Shown here piece by piece: positions 1 to 9,917 of a stretch of 64,000 nucleotides of DNA. The first letter of the stretch is position 1; every line of letters begins with the position of its first letter. The position numbers and the translations under genes were made by a program. This DNA is from Phytophthora sp. 'mugwort' (lineage: Eukaryota > Oomycota > Peronosporomycetes > Peronosporales > Peronosporaceae). The notes beneath the pieces are model-generated. The model made no database searches, had not been told where the DNA came from, and was given only the letters and a program-made list of their open reading frames with translations. The stretch is from NCBI GenBank assembly GCA_033558025.1, contig JAUCEF010000005.1, positions 7,626,001-7,690,000 on the forward strand, given 5' to 3'.

Positions 1-246
1 TCTCAGCGGCGTGAGCCTATCAGCGTCGACGACGACACGCTTGCTCTTCTTGGGCACAATCGTCTTCGGCAGAGCGACGTCTCGCCCCGAAGCGGCCAGG
101 AGGACGACAGCGGCTGTGACACCGCACAGCGCGGTGGCCACAAGTACGGCCATGCGCTTGCCCAGACGACGACGCGTCCCCAGCGTCTCGGGGGACGCCT
201 CGTCCTCCGGCACCAGCGTGTACTTGGCTCCTTGATCGTGCGGCAT
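1..246 (-). CDS. N-terminus of a single-pass membrane protein (partial)
   Basis: The frame is open from an ATG at 246 to the left edge, 82 codons, so the C-terminal part is missing. The visible part has a short polar, acidic N-terminus, a basic stretch (GTRRRLGKRM, about residues 28-37) and then one hydrophobic segment (about residues 38-57, rich in Ala, Val and Leu), followed by a Lys/Arg-rich stretch. That order suggests a type II membrane protein or an uncleaved signal anchor; the catalytic or luminal part would lie outside the window. It is divergent to EMC3, whose ATG is 170 bp away, so the two may share a promoter. No family is recognisable from this fragment. The plus-strand reading frame over the same bases has no support. 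Confidence 0.5.
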   Translation of the reverse strand, partial: MPHDQGAKYTLVPEDEASPETLGTRRRLGKRMAVLVATALCGVTAAVVLLAASGRDVALPKTIVPKKSKRVVVDADRLTPLR

Positions 247-415
247 ATTGGCCAATGCGGACAGCAGAAACTTCAACTCAGGGCCTCTGCAAGTTGCACG
301 AAGAATATGTTGCGCGAAGGAGATTGGATACAGTTTTAGCCAATGAGAACTCGACCACGTGCTGGAGCTCACCAGGTGACGCCATACACCAAGGAGGGGG
401 ACAATCTGGACGAGC

Positions 416-1720
416 ATGGTGGAGATCATCCTGGACCCGAGTATCCGCGATTGGGTGGTGCTTCCCATGGTTATTATCTTTGGATGCTCGGCTATGGTGC
501 GCCACTACGTGACGCTGCTGCTTAAGAATGAGAAGATGGCGAGTGTCGAGCAGCTCCTGCCAATGTACGTCATTGGTTGGTTTATCCGAGGGGGGGGGGG
601 GGGGGGTTCGATAAAGAGGGTCATACCGCCCTACCTTGATGCAGGAGAACCAGAAGACCTGAAAGTTATTTGCTTCTGCCTTGTTGACGACAGGAACACG
701 GTGAAGCGAGCGCAGGTCACGCGTATCAACTCCAAGTTCATCACACCGAACGCGTTCGCCATGCGCCGGGTGAGATCGGAAATGCTGCATGAGGGGTCAA
801 TGTGGAAACTGACGAGGGTTAACTGACTTGTCGTATGATTGTTGCGGTGGCTGGGCAGCATTACTTCACGGCGTCCCAGAAGAAGGACGGCATGAAGGGC
901 GCGCTGCGTGAGAAGGTGAAGAGCGAGGCTATGAACCAAATGATGAACCCCAACTCCATGCTCGAGATGATGAAGGGCAACATGACCTTCATGGTGTCCA
1001 ACTTCGTCATGATGGGACTCATGAGCTACTTTTTCGGTGGCTTCGTGCTCGGTGCGTGGACTGCTGCAGTAGTTTTGTATTTGCTTGCTGTTCTCGGTTC
1101 AAACCTGACTCATCCTGATGCTGGGGATTTCTCGCTTACAGCTAAGGTGCCATTCTCACTGACCCAGAAGTTTAAGATGATGCTGCAGCGCGGTATTGAG
1201 CTCAAGTAAGCTAGTCTGGTTGTGATCATTACGCTGCCAATTGCTCACCGTATCTCTCGCTGCTGTTATAGCACGCTGGATGTGTCGTACGTGTCTTCGG
1301 TGTCCTGGTACTTCCTTGTGAGCTTCGGCATGCGTGGTTTCCTCTCGCTCATCCTCGGCGAGAAGAGCGGTAAGTCTTGTCGCGAAGTCAAAGGCGAGGA
1401 TCCGACAGATCTGACCACGGTATATCTTGTGTGTGCCGCCTCTTGCAGCTAGTGACGATGCCAAGGCCATGCAGATGCAGATGGGCATGGGCGCCGGCCC
1501 TAACATGGCCTTCGATGCGCCCAAGGTGTACAAGCAGGAGCGCGTGAGCCTCCGCCTGCACAACCACGACTGGGCGCTGGAGTTTGCCGAGAAAAAGCTG
1601 TTGGGCGAGCCCATTCAGGAGAAGCCCAAGCAATCAGCCGCGCCATCGTCCTACAGCTCAACGACAACCACCACGGAGAAGCGGGCGTCCAAGTACACGA
1701 AGATCTCCAAGAGGAAGTAG
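416..1720 (+). CDS. EMC3: ER membrane protein complex subunit 3
   Basis: Six exons join in phase: 416-564, 694-769, 859-1051, 1142-1205, 1272-1369 and 1449-1720, giving 208 residues. EMC3 is a YidC/Oxa1-superfamily subunit of the ER membrane protein complex, which inserts membrane proteins into the ER. The joined protein follows the animal and fungal family in order: an N-terminal membrane helix ending in IRHY-like residues (AMVRHYVTLLL), the basic cytosolic loop, MLEMMKGN, the second membrane segment, KVPFSLT with the GIEL motif, and LDVSYVSSVSWYF before the last membrane helix and LILG. The C-terminal tail is Ser/Thr/Lys rich. It is shorter than human EMC3 (about 261 residues), mostly in the N-terminal loop. 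All five introns are GT-AG. Exon boundaries were set by phase and conservation; the second junction (donor at 770) is the least distinctive. Confidence 0.9.
590..606 (+). repeat. 17-bp poly-G tract in EMC3 intron 1
   Basis: Seventeen consecutive G residues lie inside the first EMC3 intron (565-693). The tract is intronic in the model, so length changes would not shift the reading frame. It could be polymorphic or a sequencing error. Confidence 0.9.
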
Positions 1721-1912
1721 CTCATCCTGCTTCAACCTCTGCTTCGTCAGCCGGGTTGATTCGATTGGTCAAAACGAGTGTTAATTTTGACGAATCGGTT
1801 GATTGATGATTGGATTGGTACATAATCATTGTAAATTTTGTGATTGGCTGCAAATCCATTCTGGTGGTTCTGCACTTTTCTGCTACATTGCATACCCCCC
1901 AGCTAAGATCCG

Positions 1913-1923
1913 CGTCATTCCTC
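1913..1923 (+). promoter_or_regulatory. Candidate oomycete initiator upstream of the CDGSH gene
   Basis: The sequence GCGTCATTCCT followed by C matches the TCATTYYNC core of the oomycete initiator element. It sits about 45 bp upstream of the ATG at 1960. The match is to the core only, so this is suggestive. Confidence 0.4.
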
Positions 1924-1959
1924 GACTCGCTCCGCTCTCGCTTCGCCTGCCCCGCTGCT

Positions 1960-2364
1960 ATGGACGTCATCCGCAAGTATCTTAAGACGGACTTGCCGCG
2001 CTACCTGAAGGGTCTACCCCTGCCGCGCACATTCTCGGGCTTCCTGAAGCTCAAGCAGGATGAGTGGCTGTACCTGGCGCCACTGCTTATCACCATCTTC
2101 GTGCTGGGTCTGACGCTATTCGGCGGCAAGAACAGCGCCAAGCCCGGCCGCGTGAACCGCAAGGTGCAACTGGAGAAGGAGAAGGTCGTGGACTTTGTTT
2201 CGGTGCCCGACGTGGAGGACATGATCAAGGAGAAGGGCAAGTGCACGGTCTGTCGCTGCTGGAAGTCCAAGAAGTTCCCCTTCTGCGATGGCTCCCACAT
2301 GAAGCACAACAAGGAGACGGGCGACAACATCGGTCCGCTCGTGCTCACTGCTAAGAAGGCCTAA
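1960..2364 (+). CDS. CDGSH iron-sulfur domain protein (mitoNEET/CISD type)
   Basis: A single exon encodes 134 residues. CISD proteins carry a redox-active, pH-labile [2Fe-2S] cluster and are anchored by an N-terminal helix in the outer mitochondrial or ER membrane. A hydrophobic segment lies at about residues 37-54. The signature C-x-C-x2-S-x3-P-x-C-D-G-S-H is complete: the ligands would be Cys98, Cys100, Cys109 and His113. The length and the position of the single cluster match animal CISD1/CISD2, and not the two-cluster CISD3. The start at 1960 is chosen because it gives the usual short N-terminus; the frame is also open upstream to 1810, but that extension lies over the putative initiator. 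It follows EMC3 on the same strand after 239 bp. Confidence 0.9.
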   Translation: MDVIRKYLKTDLPRYLKGLPLPRTFSGFLKLKQDEWLYLAPLLITIFVLGLTLFGGKNSAKPGRVNRKVQLEKEKVVDFVSVPDVEDMIKEKGKCTVCRCWKSKKFPFCDGSHMKHNKETGDNIGPLVLTAKKA

Positions 2365-3731
2365 AGCGTGGGGCTACTCTTAGGTGACTTAAGTGTGTTG
2401 CTTGCTATGTTATGACTGATGGCTGCTTGCTTCGGATTAAGCAAACACGGTCCGTTCACATTGATCTCATGTTGGGTTTGTCTTGCGCAGTTGGGTTTGC
2501 TTTTCTCTTGGCTTCGTGCTGTTATTGTTGCGCTGTACACCACCACACGGGAAGCTCTTGTTCAGTACACGTAGATCTCCCGCCTCAGGTACCATCCTTT
2601 CCTTATACGTATGCAGAGGGGGAATCGACAAGCCTTCTTGCAAGTGAAACTGTGGGTGAAGGTGACGTGATATGGTAACCCATTGCGAGGTCGATCGTAT
2701 GCGACTCGCGTATTCCACATCGGTTCGATCGCAACCTTGCTACCTACTTCTTGTGCTGTGCAGATGAGCGAGCTGAGGCTTTCGATCTGTCGATAGCCAA
2801 TGATCCAGTTGGATACACTTCGAGTTATGACTCTGTTCTTCTTTGTCTTGGCGCGAACAACACCGCTTGGAATTAGAGAAGGATCCCTCGTTGAGTCGCT
2901 CTCGGTCTCGTCCGCGCAGATCTTTCAATTGCTTGCAACGTGCGACTAGCTTCCACCAACGGCTGTCACCTTCCAGCTTTTGACGGTCGCGCTTCAGTGA
3001 TCGTTAACGGTCCTTCCTCGCTACCTCAGACGGACAGCAAGCGCCGTCAAGTGCTTCCAGCTCGCACCAACCTTGTCCGGCTTTGGCTGTCACATCATCG
3101 CATGGACCTCCAGCCAAGACGAGACGAGCTCACCTCCAGCCATTCCTCGCCAACATGGGGTGGGTGCTGTGTCCCTGCTCTCTCGACATCTCGAGCGTGA
3201 TTTTAGCAACTCCGACCCACGGCAACGAAAGCGAACAAGCCCCTCGACGCCCCTATGAATGCCTCATGCTCACTGGTCAACAGTGGAGGATAAAGGTGCC
3301 ACTTTGCCGACCAACCGACGTCATGGCGGTCTCGACAGGTGTCTGTGTGTCTTCACTGTGAAGTCTCTTCACTGGACATGCAGCCACGTACGAGGCGCCC
3401 GTTTGTGGCCTGTATGAGCGTGGAATCGACGCGCACGTGCGCTGCAAAGCTGGGGCCGAGCGTCGCGTTGAAACTCGCCACATCGGGCAAGCCTCGCTCT
3501 GGTCGACACTTCCTCCGCGTTGCTCCGTGCACAGCCTGGACCGCCAGACGCGGCGGTCCCCGTCGGCACCGAGCAGAGCGCATCCATTCGAGAGCAGCCA
3601 CGCACACACTTCATCATCTCTCTTCGCATTTTCCCGCTCGCCGTCGGGCAGTCCGAAGGCTGCTTGGTGTCCGTCGCCGCCAAGCTTCTAGCACAGCTGG
3701 TGCACCAACCCACCGGGTGGTTGACAGAGCA
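2365..3731. other. Intergenic stretch, no gene seen
   Basis: About 1.37 kb between the CDGSH gene and the first START-FYVE gene. Short frames are present on both strands, but none shows a recognisable motif, splice-consistent extension or biased composition. From 3339 the frame is open into the downstream gene, so a longer N-terminus of that gene is possible. Confidence 0.6.
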
Positions 3732-6344
3732 ATGGAGATCCAGCAACGCAAGCGGGTGGCCATCACGTCGTCCTTCTTCCCCGTAGACGAGAGTCTGTTA
3801 CCCCAATTAAACATCTCGCTGGCGCAGCACGAGGAGCTCCGTCGATATGCACTTGAAGCGGCTCTGGACACGGTTCGCGACGGACCGACGTGGGGACGTT
3901 CCAACATTGAACACGCCGTGTCCAGTGGCTGGAAGGTGCTCTCAGCACGACCAACCGCTTGCTTCATGACCAAACGAGAGATTAAAAAGAAGAAGAAGAG
4001 AAAAGGAAGCAAACGGGCGACACAAGAGCAGCCAAGTGAAACACAAGAAGAAGACGACAAACGGACAGCTCCACCGACTCCACGCGTCACGATCCCGGGC
4101 GTCACGAGTCTTGGCAGCTTCCACGGCACTGCCATTATTCGAAGTCAAATGGGCTTCCAACCGTTCGCTCCCGTGCCTCTGGAAGCCACAAGTGGACAGC
4201 ATTTTATGGCTCATGCAGTGCTGCCCAACTCACTAGAGGACGTCATGAACACCCTGTATTGTGAACATACACGCGAGATGCGAGCACTGAAGCGGAAAGT
4301 ATACGGCGAGACGGCCTTGGACTGCTGCGTCTTGCAGACTCTTGAAGGGGCGACGCTGGAGGATCCGTTCTGGTACATTGGACTCAAGTGGCTGGCACTG
4401 CGGTCTCCAATGCAGGCGCTGATGGCCAGTCGCGAGTTTGTCTACCTCGAACATCTCGGAACGCACGTGGATCCGGACACTGGCCGTCGGATGCTGTATC
4501 GAGTGACTCAATCGGTGCACATTCGAGGTTATGGCGGCCAAGACTCGTACTTTGGTCTCACACGGGGCCATATTGAAGCTGCTTTTGTGTACTGGATGGA
4601 CGATGAAAATGAAGTGAGGAACCCGTTGCTGCACGTGTGCGCCAAGGGAAGAATGCACCTTAAGGGCAACATGCCAGACAGTCTCATGTATAGATATCTC
4701 AAGTCGTTCTGGCGTTCCGAGCGTTCGCTCTTCCCTGCGAACAGATCTTCGGGCTCCTCGATTGGTATCACGATTAATGACGACAATGACAGTGAACCAC
4801 CACCGAGGAAAGCGTTAAAGAAGAAGAAGAAGAAGAAATTGAGACGTCGTAAGGTTCCAAGCGGTCCACCACTTGAAATGGCGCACGAATGGGTCGCTGA
4901 TGAACGCCGTCCACGTTGTGCCGTATGCAACAAGAAGTTCCGTCTCGTGCGACGCTTTAAACATCATTGCCGCGCCTGTGGCGAAGTGATTTGCAGGGAA
5001 TGCACGTTCCAGCATCGCGTTAATGTTCGCGCTACTCAGAGTTTCCGTGGCTTACGAGGAACTGTAGCAGCATCTGTGGACCTGATCGCAGACACGAAGG
5101 CAGTCAAGAAGGAGTCTACACCTACAGACTTGGACGAGACGATGACGTTAAGCTTTGACAATCAAGTGGTGGAGGAGGAGAGCAATACTGGCGAGTTTGA
5201 CGCGAGTCTGAGCTTGGTGAACGCTCGGAAGGCAGTCAATGGTCCACTTGAGACAGCCGTCCTTGGTGGCGACTCGGTGGTATGTGTAGTGATGGCCAAG
5301 GTTTGTCTGCGTTGTCTACACAGCGTCCCATTGGTGAACAGGTCAAAGAGCAAGTCAACACAACGACGAAGACACAGCGAGATGGCACTCAGCGGAGAGT
5401 TCCCTGTAGTCATCACTGAGGGCGACGGAGACATTGAGTTGGAGACGGAGTACCCGCTACGTCCACAAACCTGGACACCAGACGACAGAGAAATCGAAGA
5501 GCTTGACGGTCTTGCTGATGAACTTGGTCTAACTACTGGAGGTGAACAAGACCTGCCGATGCTGGTAGTACACGACGACGATGCTGAGAGTGTTGATGGT
5601 CTTGCAGAGGTGAAGAGAAGACCGGGCTCATCAATGTATGTTCGACCTGGTTCGTACGCCCAGGAGTGGAATGGATACGAAGACGGCGCACTGGATAGTC
5701 ATGCCAATCATGAGCGCGTGATGATCCTCTCGCCACATGCATTATCGACGTCGTCTTCTGTCACGTCGGCACAGATGAAAGAGTTCATGGAAAAGGATGA
5801 AAGCAGCTACGATAGCAGCGGGCATTCGGAACATTATCCGAGCCAGTCGAGCGTTATCTTGAACGATATTGACCAGGATGACAACAAGTCGATTGAGTTC
5901 TACCCGACGCTGACCAACCGCGTTGCAGATGACGAGTCCAAGCTCCCGGCACAAGACAGTCAAGGACGTATGAGCAGCTCTGCTGCTGGTTTTGACCCGA
6001 CCAGCCTTTTCGAGCTTAAGGATGACGGGAATGAACTCGCTGCTAGTGCTGCAGCAGCCACGGCCGCCGTGAGTGCGACGGAGCGAGTGTTGCGCCGGAT
6101 GCGCGACCTACAGGATGAAGCTCTGTACCAAACCCGACAAGTCCCGTCACCGTCGTCGTCCACGACTTCGTTGTACAGTGAAGACGCGTGCAGTGTGCCC
6201 GACGAGTCCATGCAAGACCTTCGTCAAGCACTCGCACAGGTCGAGAGTTCGCTAGCAGATCAAGCTCGTCTTCTCTTCACTATGGAACAGGAACGCAAAC
6301 ACGAGTCTGGAGCAGCATCTACAGCTACGTCCGAGGCCTTGTAG
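3732..6344 (+). CDS. START-like and FYVE zinc finger protein (copy 1)
   Basis: An uninterrupted frame encodes 870 residues from the chosen ATG at 3732 (it is open upstream to 3339). It belongs to the large oomycete group that joins a START-like lipid-binding region with a FYVE finger, which typically binds phosphatidylinositol 3-phosphate on endosomes. The START-like region spans about residues 35-335. FYVE begins near Trp387 (EWVADERRPRCAVC), with the basic patch KHHCRACG and then CRECTF. The last Cys pair (KVCLRC, about residue 523) is separated from this by roughly 90 acidic and Ser/Thr-rich residues, so the finger is split by an insert. Two Lys/Arg-rich runs (near residues 80 and 360) resemble nuclear localisation signals. 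A short coiled coil lies at the extreme C-terminus. It is convergent with its paralog, with stops 113 bp apart. Confidence 0.85.
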   Translation: MEIQQRKRVAITSSFFPVDESLLPQLNISLAQHEELRRYALEAALDTVRDGPTWGRSNIEHAVSSGWKVLSARPTACFMTKREIKKKKKRKGSKRATQEQPSETQEEDDKRTAPPTPRVTIPGVTSLGSFHGTAIIRSQMGFQPFAPVPLEATSGQHFMAHAVLPNSLEDVMNTLYCEHTREMRALKRKVYGETALDCCVLQTLEGATLEDPFWYIGLKWLALRSPMQALMASREFVYLEHLGTHVDPDTGRRMLYRVTQSVHIRGYGGQDSYFGLTRGHIEAAFVYWMDDENEVRNPLLHVCAKGRMHLKGNMPDSLMYRYLKSFWRSERSLFPANRSSGSSIGITINDDNDSEPPPRKALKKKKKKKLRRRKVPSGPPLEMAHEWVADERRPRCAVCNKKFRLVRRFKHHCRACGEVICRECTFQHRVNVRATQSFRGLRGTVAASVDLIADTKAVKKESTPTDLDETMTLSFDNQVVEEESNTGEFDASLSLVNARKAVNGPLETAVLGGDSVVCVVMAKVCLRCLHSVPLVNRSKSKSTQRRRHSEMALSGEFPVVITEGDGDIELETEYPLRPQTWTPDDREIEELDGLADELGLTTGGEQDLPMLVVHDDDAESVDGLAEVKRRPGSSMYVRPGSYAQEWNGYEDGALDSHANHERVMILSPHALSTSSSVTSAQMKEFMEKDESSYDSSGHSEHYPSQSSVILNDIDQDDNKSIEFYPTLTNRVADDESKLPAQDSQGRMSSSAAGFDPTSLFELKDDGNELAASAAAATAAVSATERVLRRMRDLQDEALYQTRQVPSPSSSTTSLYSEDACSVPDESMQDLRQALAQVESSLADQARLLFTMEQERKHESGAASTATSEAL

Positions 6345-6457
6345 AACGAGTTAGACGGAGAAAAACATTGTTATTGGGACTGGATGTGTGCTGTACACTG
6401 TCGACTGGTGCTACCAAATGTTGTGCTGTATGCTACAGGACTCCCACGTTGCTCTGT

Positions 6458-8968
6458 CTAAGAAGAGCGCATGGAGAGCGGGGTGAAGAGCGTGTCGGCT
6501 CTTGGAGTCGGCGCAGTTTGAGTCGAACCGGGGCAAAGCAGAGAAGACCGCGCCTCGGACGACACTTCACCGGCCGTCGTGGCTGCTGTCGTCTTGGCGA
6601 CCGTGTCATCTTCCGGAGACCGATTCAACTTACTGCGTTGTTCCGCAATGGACCGGATCAGCGCTTCTTGCTGTGCGATCGATCGCTCGACTTGCTCCAG
6701 TTGGTCTGGAATCGACAGTGTTCGAAGCTTTGAACTGTTCTCGGACTGGCGAGCAGCAGTGGACGGCCGACGGGGCACCGAAGGAGGGATCGCGTCGCTC
6801 TGGTTAGTCGAGCTTAATACCCGTCCACGACTGCTAAGCCGGGCCGTGTCTTGCTCGTCGTCTCGCTTGGGCGTCGGTAGCAAGAAATCGTCGAAATTGA
6901 ACGTGCTATCACCTCCGTGAAAGAGGTGGCTTGGCCTCGCAGGTGGAGACTCGTCTCCGTTATTCAGGTCGTCTTCATCATAGAGTAGAATACTGCGTCG
7001 TAGATTCTTCTTCTTCTCACGGGCCATGTGCATCTGCCTCATGCGTTCTACACGAGCTGAGTATTGTTCATCCGTCTCATGGATATCGTCTTCTTCCTCG
7101 TCCCGTCCCTGAGCGTTGTTCAATAACTCGTCGTCCGCGGCATATCGGCCACCAGGGAAGAAGCCGCGCATCGGACCAGGACGTAACCCGACGGTATCAG
7201 CCAAGGAACCCTGCAGAACCAGAGGAAACTGCTTGATCATGGTGGGCGCCGCGTAAAAGTTGGTGGCTCCTCTCATGGTTCCTTTGCGTTCCTGACGGAT
7301 ATTAAACATGCATTTCTTGCACAGTTTGACGTTGTTGACGGCCGGGTATCCGTTCGGACGCGTCTCCTCCAGACTCTTTTTGGCTGGCTGCTTTAGCAAT
7401 ACACTCATTGGTCGGCCTTCCAGTTGCTGAGCAGGTCGATGAGACCGACGAATTCCGTCTCCAGTTGTGCCCTGAATATCGTCCTCATCTCCACCAGGAC
7501 ATGGTGCTGAAGACGGCGGCGCAACAAGCGGCAGTGTGATCATACAGCGAGAACACATGACCTCACCGCACATACGACAGTGATGACGATGACGTCGTAC
7601 GATCCCGAAACTCTTGAAGCATACGAAGCACACCTTCCGCTGGTGGTCTGGTACCCAACTTGGCTGCGGATTAATTGACATGCGTCCCATTTCCGGCGTT
7701 CGCGTCATTTCAAACGACTGGAAGCCGTGATGTGAGGACGAAAAGGGCATTGCAGCAGGCCCATGTGCTGTCACTTCAGAGCCGCTCATGGTGCTTTGAC
7801 TCTTATCAAGACTTTGACCAGATTGGGAACGACTTAATGCGACCGGAGGGTGCGGGAAGACCATGCCGTGCTTCATGATGTACTTGATATCGGCGCAGTA
7901 TTCGATACGTACGACGGTCGGCGCGAATTGCGAAAGAAAGGCACTTCCCAGCCACGTCCCGGCACGACCGCCCGGGTCCAATGAGCCTTCTGCAAAGACT
8001 TTAACGGCGTCAGTCGCCTCGTCAAATTTGTACATTGAGATCATTGAGATGTGACCACGGACAAAGCGCAGCTTTAACGGTTCCACACTGTCGCTTGACT
8101 CAACGAGTTGAGGTAGTGGAGGCAGTACATCGTCTCCCACAGACTGCATGACCTTGACGAGCACTTTATGACCTTCTTCAGTCGTCACAGTCTTGGCGTA
8201 CTCGTAATAGGCGTGATCTCTTGGCGAAAAGAACTTCCCACTAGGAGACGCAAATGCCATCCATTTGATACCGAAAAAGCGGAACGGATCGTCCTCTGTC
8301 TGTGTCTCGAGTACTTGAAGCACTGCAGCGTCCAAGAAATAGTCCCGGTATAAGTAGGCACTAATGGAGCGTTCGTCCAGCGTCGTGTCACTGTATTTGC
8401 CGTACTCGACGTCCTGCAACGTAAGCCCCGGGATGCGTCCTGAGGCTACAAACTCATGTGCGTTACCGCGGTGTAAGTCCTTCCGCTTGTAGACTGCGAG
8501 ATGGGGCTTAGCACTGTGGAGTTTCCACTGCTTGGGGTCGTCGAAGATCTGCTTGGTACCGTCCCACGCCGCCTTAGACTTGAGCAAGCAGCTGGCGATG
8601 AGTCCTTCAGCTTGCTCACACATTGCAGTCTGCTGTGTGTCCGTGATCTCGACGCGTGGGATCACTTCGTCCATACGTGGCAGCTTAGCGACCTGCTTGT
8701 GCTTGGAGCGGCCAGGTAGCTTGAGTTTACGTCGCATGGTCGGCCGTGGCCGGCACGGCGACGACACGTGGCCGGGATTCCAAGGAGACGCTGTGCGCTT
8801 GGATGGTCGTTGAATCTGTGACCGAGAGAGCGGCCCATCAGAGAGATTCGAGTGCTCACTCTCTGCCAGGACGGGCTCGGACGCCCGATAATCGAGTAGG
8901 ACCCTGCCACTACTGCGATCCATGACACTGCTGCTGTTTAAAGTGCCAATGCTCACTCGTTTCTCCAT
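6458..8968 (-). CDS. START-like and FYVE zinc finger protein (copy 2)
   Basis: Single exon, 836 residues from the ATG at 8968 (MEKRVSIG); an in-frame ATG at 9025 would add 19 residues. Architecture matches the convergent neighbour: a START-like region at about residues 100-380 (shared pieces include a DAAVLQ.LE...DPF...GIKWMA block and a RGHI motif), then FYVE from Trp438 (SWVPDHQRKVCFVC), basic patch RHRHHCRMCG, and a final Cys pair KLCKKC after an insert of roughly 75 residues. Such proteins are expected to act on endosomal phosphoinositides or lipids. An acidic stretch follows, then a short Gln/Glu coiled coil (LEQVERSIAQQEALIRSI). The two copies are clearly paralogs but strongly diverged outside the domains. 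Confidence 0.85.
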   Translation of the reverse strand: MEKRVSIGTLNSSSVMDRSSGRVLLDYRASEPVLAESEHSNLSDGPLSRSQIQRPSKRTASPWNPGHVSSPCRPRPTMRRKLKLPGRSKHKQVAKLPRMDEVIPRVEITDTQQTAMCEQAEGLIASCLLKSKAAWDGTKQIFDDPKQWKLHSAKPHLAVYKRKDLHRGNAHEFVASGRIPGLTLQDVEYGKYSDTTLDERSISAYLYRDYFLDAAVLQVLETQTEDDPFRFFGIKWMAFASPSGKFFSPRDHAYYEYAKTVTTEEGHKVLVKVMQSVGDDVLPPLPQLVESSDSVEPLKLRFVRGHISMISMYKFDEATDAVKVFAEGSLDPGGRAGTWLGSAFLSQFAPTVVRIEYCADIKYIMKHGMVFPHPPVALSRSQSGQSLDKSQSTMSGSEVTAHGPAAMPFSSSHHGFQSFEMTRTPEMGRMSINPQPSWVPDHQRKVCFVCFKSFGIVRRHRHHCRMCGEVMCSRCMITLPLVAPPSSAPCPGGDEDDIQGTTGDGIRRSHRPAQQLEGRPMSVLLKQPAKKSLEETRPNGYPAVNNVKLCKKCMFNIRQERKGTMRGATNFYAAPTMIKQFPLVLQGSLADTVGLRPGPMRGFFPGGRYAADDELLNNAQGRDEEEDDIHETDEQYSARVERMRQMHMAREKKKNLRRSILLYDEDDLNNGDESPPARPSHLFHGGDSTFNFDDFLLPTPKRDDEQDTARLSSRGRVLSSTNQSDAIPPSVPRRPSTAARQSENSSKLRTLSIPDQLEQVERSIAQQEALIRSIAEQRSKLNRSPEDDTVAKTTAATTAGEVSSEARSSLLCPGSTQTAPTPRADTLFTPLSMRSS

Positions 8969-9917
8969 AGAGCAACGTACTCTCTCTCTTCTCTTGGACG
9001 CTGACAACTGGTGTGTGCAGACCACGCGTCGAGTACTTCAAGCCCGCTTGTGACACAGTGTGGACTCGGCTGTGGCAAATAAACGTGGTGCAATGAGACT
9101 ATAATGTATTTATTTGATATATTTTGAAGCCGTACCGATCGGAGACTTTGTTCCACGCTGCGTCGATTGCGAAGTGTGACGATAGACCTGGGGGGGACCG
9201 ACGATCGATGTCGCGACGCGGTGAACGACAAAAAGATGGCCTACTCTCAACGTCCGGCTCGCACAGTCCTTTTTGCAGAGACCCAAAAAAGGTAAGTATT
9301 CAGTTCATGACTTAAGGGTTTGTATGGGACCAAATTTTACTACTTGTAGCTGCTCGAAAGTGCCCAGTTTGTTTTGACAGTGTGCCGATCGTCAGCGCGC
9401 ACCGTGCGCGAAGGCTTCCTCGACTGTCAGCTATAGTGGGCGGAACTTGCCGCTACACAGAAGAAGGCGTTCAGTGCGGCAATTGCAGCTGCAGAGCAGA
9501 CCGGGCGTACCTTTGTGTGGCCCAAGCCTCGACGTGGACGTTAGCTCCAGTTCGAGGCAGCAGCGAGACGGTCTCACTGCTGGATTCCACAGTACTAACT
9601 ACATACATGAACCTCGGTGCAACGTTGCTCTTAGTCCAGTTTCTTATGTTACAGTATGGATGAAGTCTCACATGGCATCTCTGCTGGTGCTTATCTGTAA
9701 GACACGAAAAGCAACGGGAGGTTGTGAGCGAGCTGACGAACCTGGCTATCCAACGCCCTGTCAGCGAAATCCAAGGACCCTTTTGACAAGATTTTGACGT
9801 TAAAACGCTAAAACGTCAATCGGACTTAGGTATAGTGATGTACCCCACCATGTATACATAAGTGCCATGTCACTATTGAGTGACATGATTCTTTCAGTGC
9901 TCAATTAGATCAGCTCG
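8969..9917. other. Intergenic stretch, shared divergent upstream region
   Basis: About 950 bp between the start of START-FYVE copy 2 (minus) and the LCMT gene (plus). No coding frame with support was found. It should contain the upstream regions of both genes. No oomycete initiator of good quality was seen. Confidence 0.6.

Noticed and set aside
3339..3731. Upstream extension of START-FYVE copy 1
   Set aside because: The frame is open, but its product is Arg/Cys-rich with no similarity to the paralog. The ATG at 3732 was preferred, though a longer start cannot be excluded.
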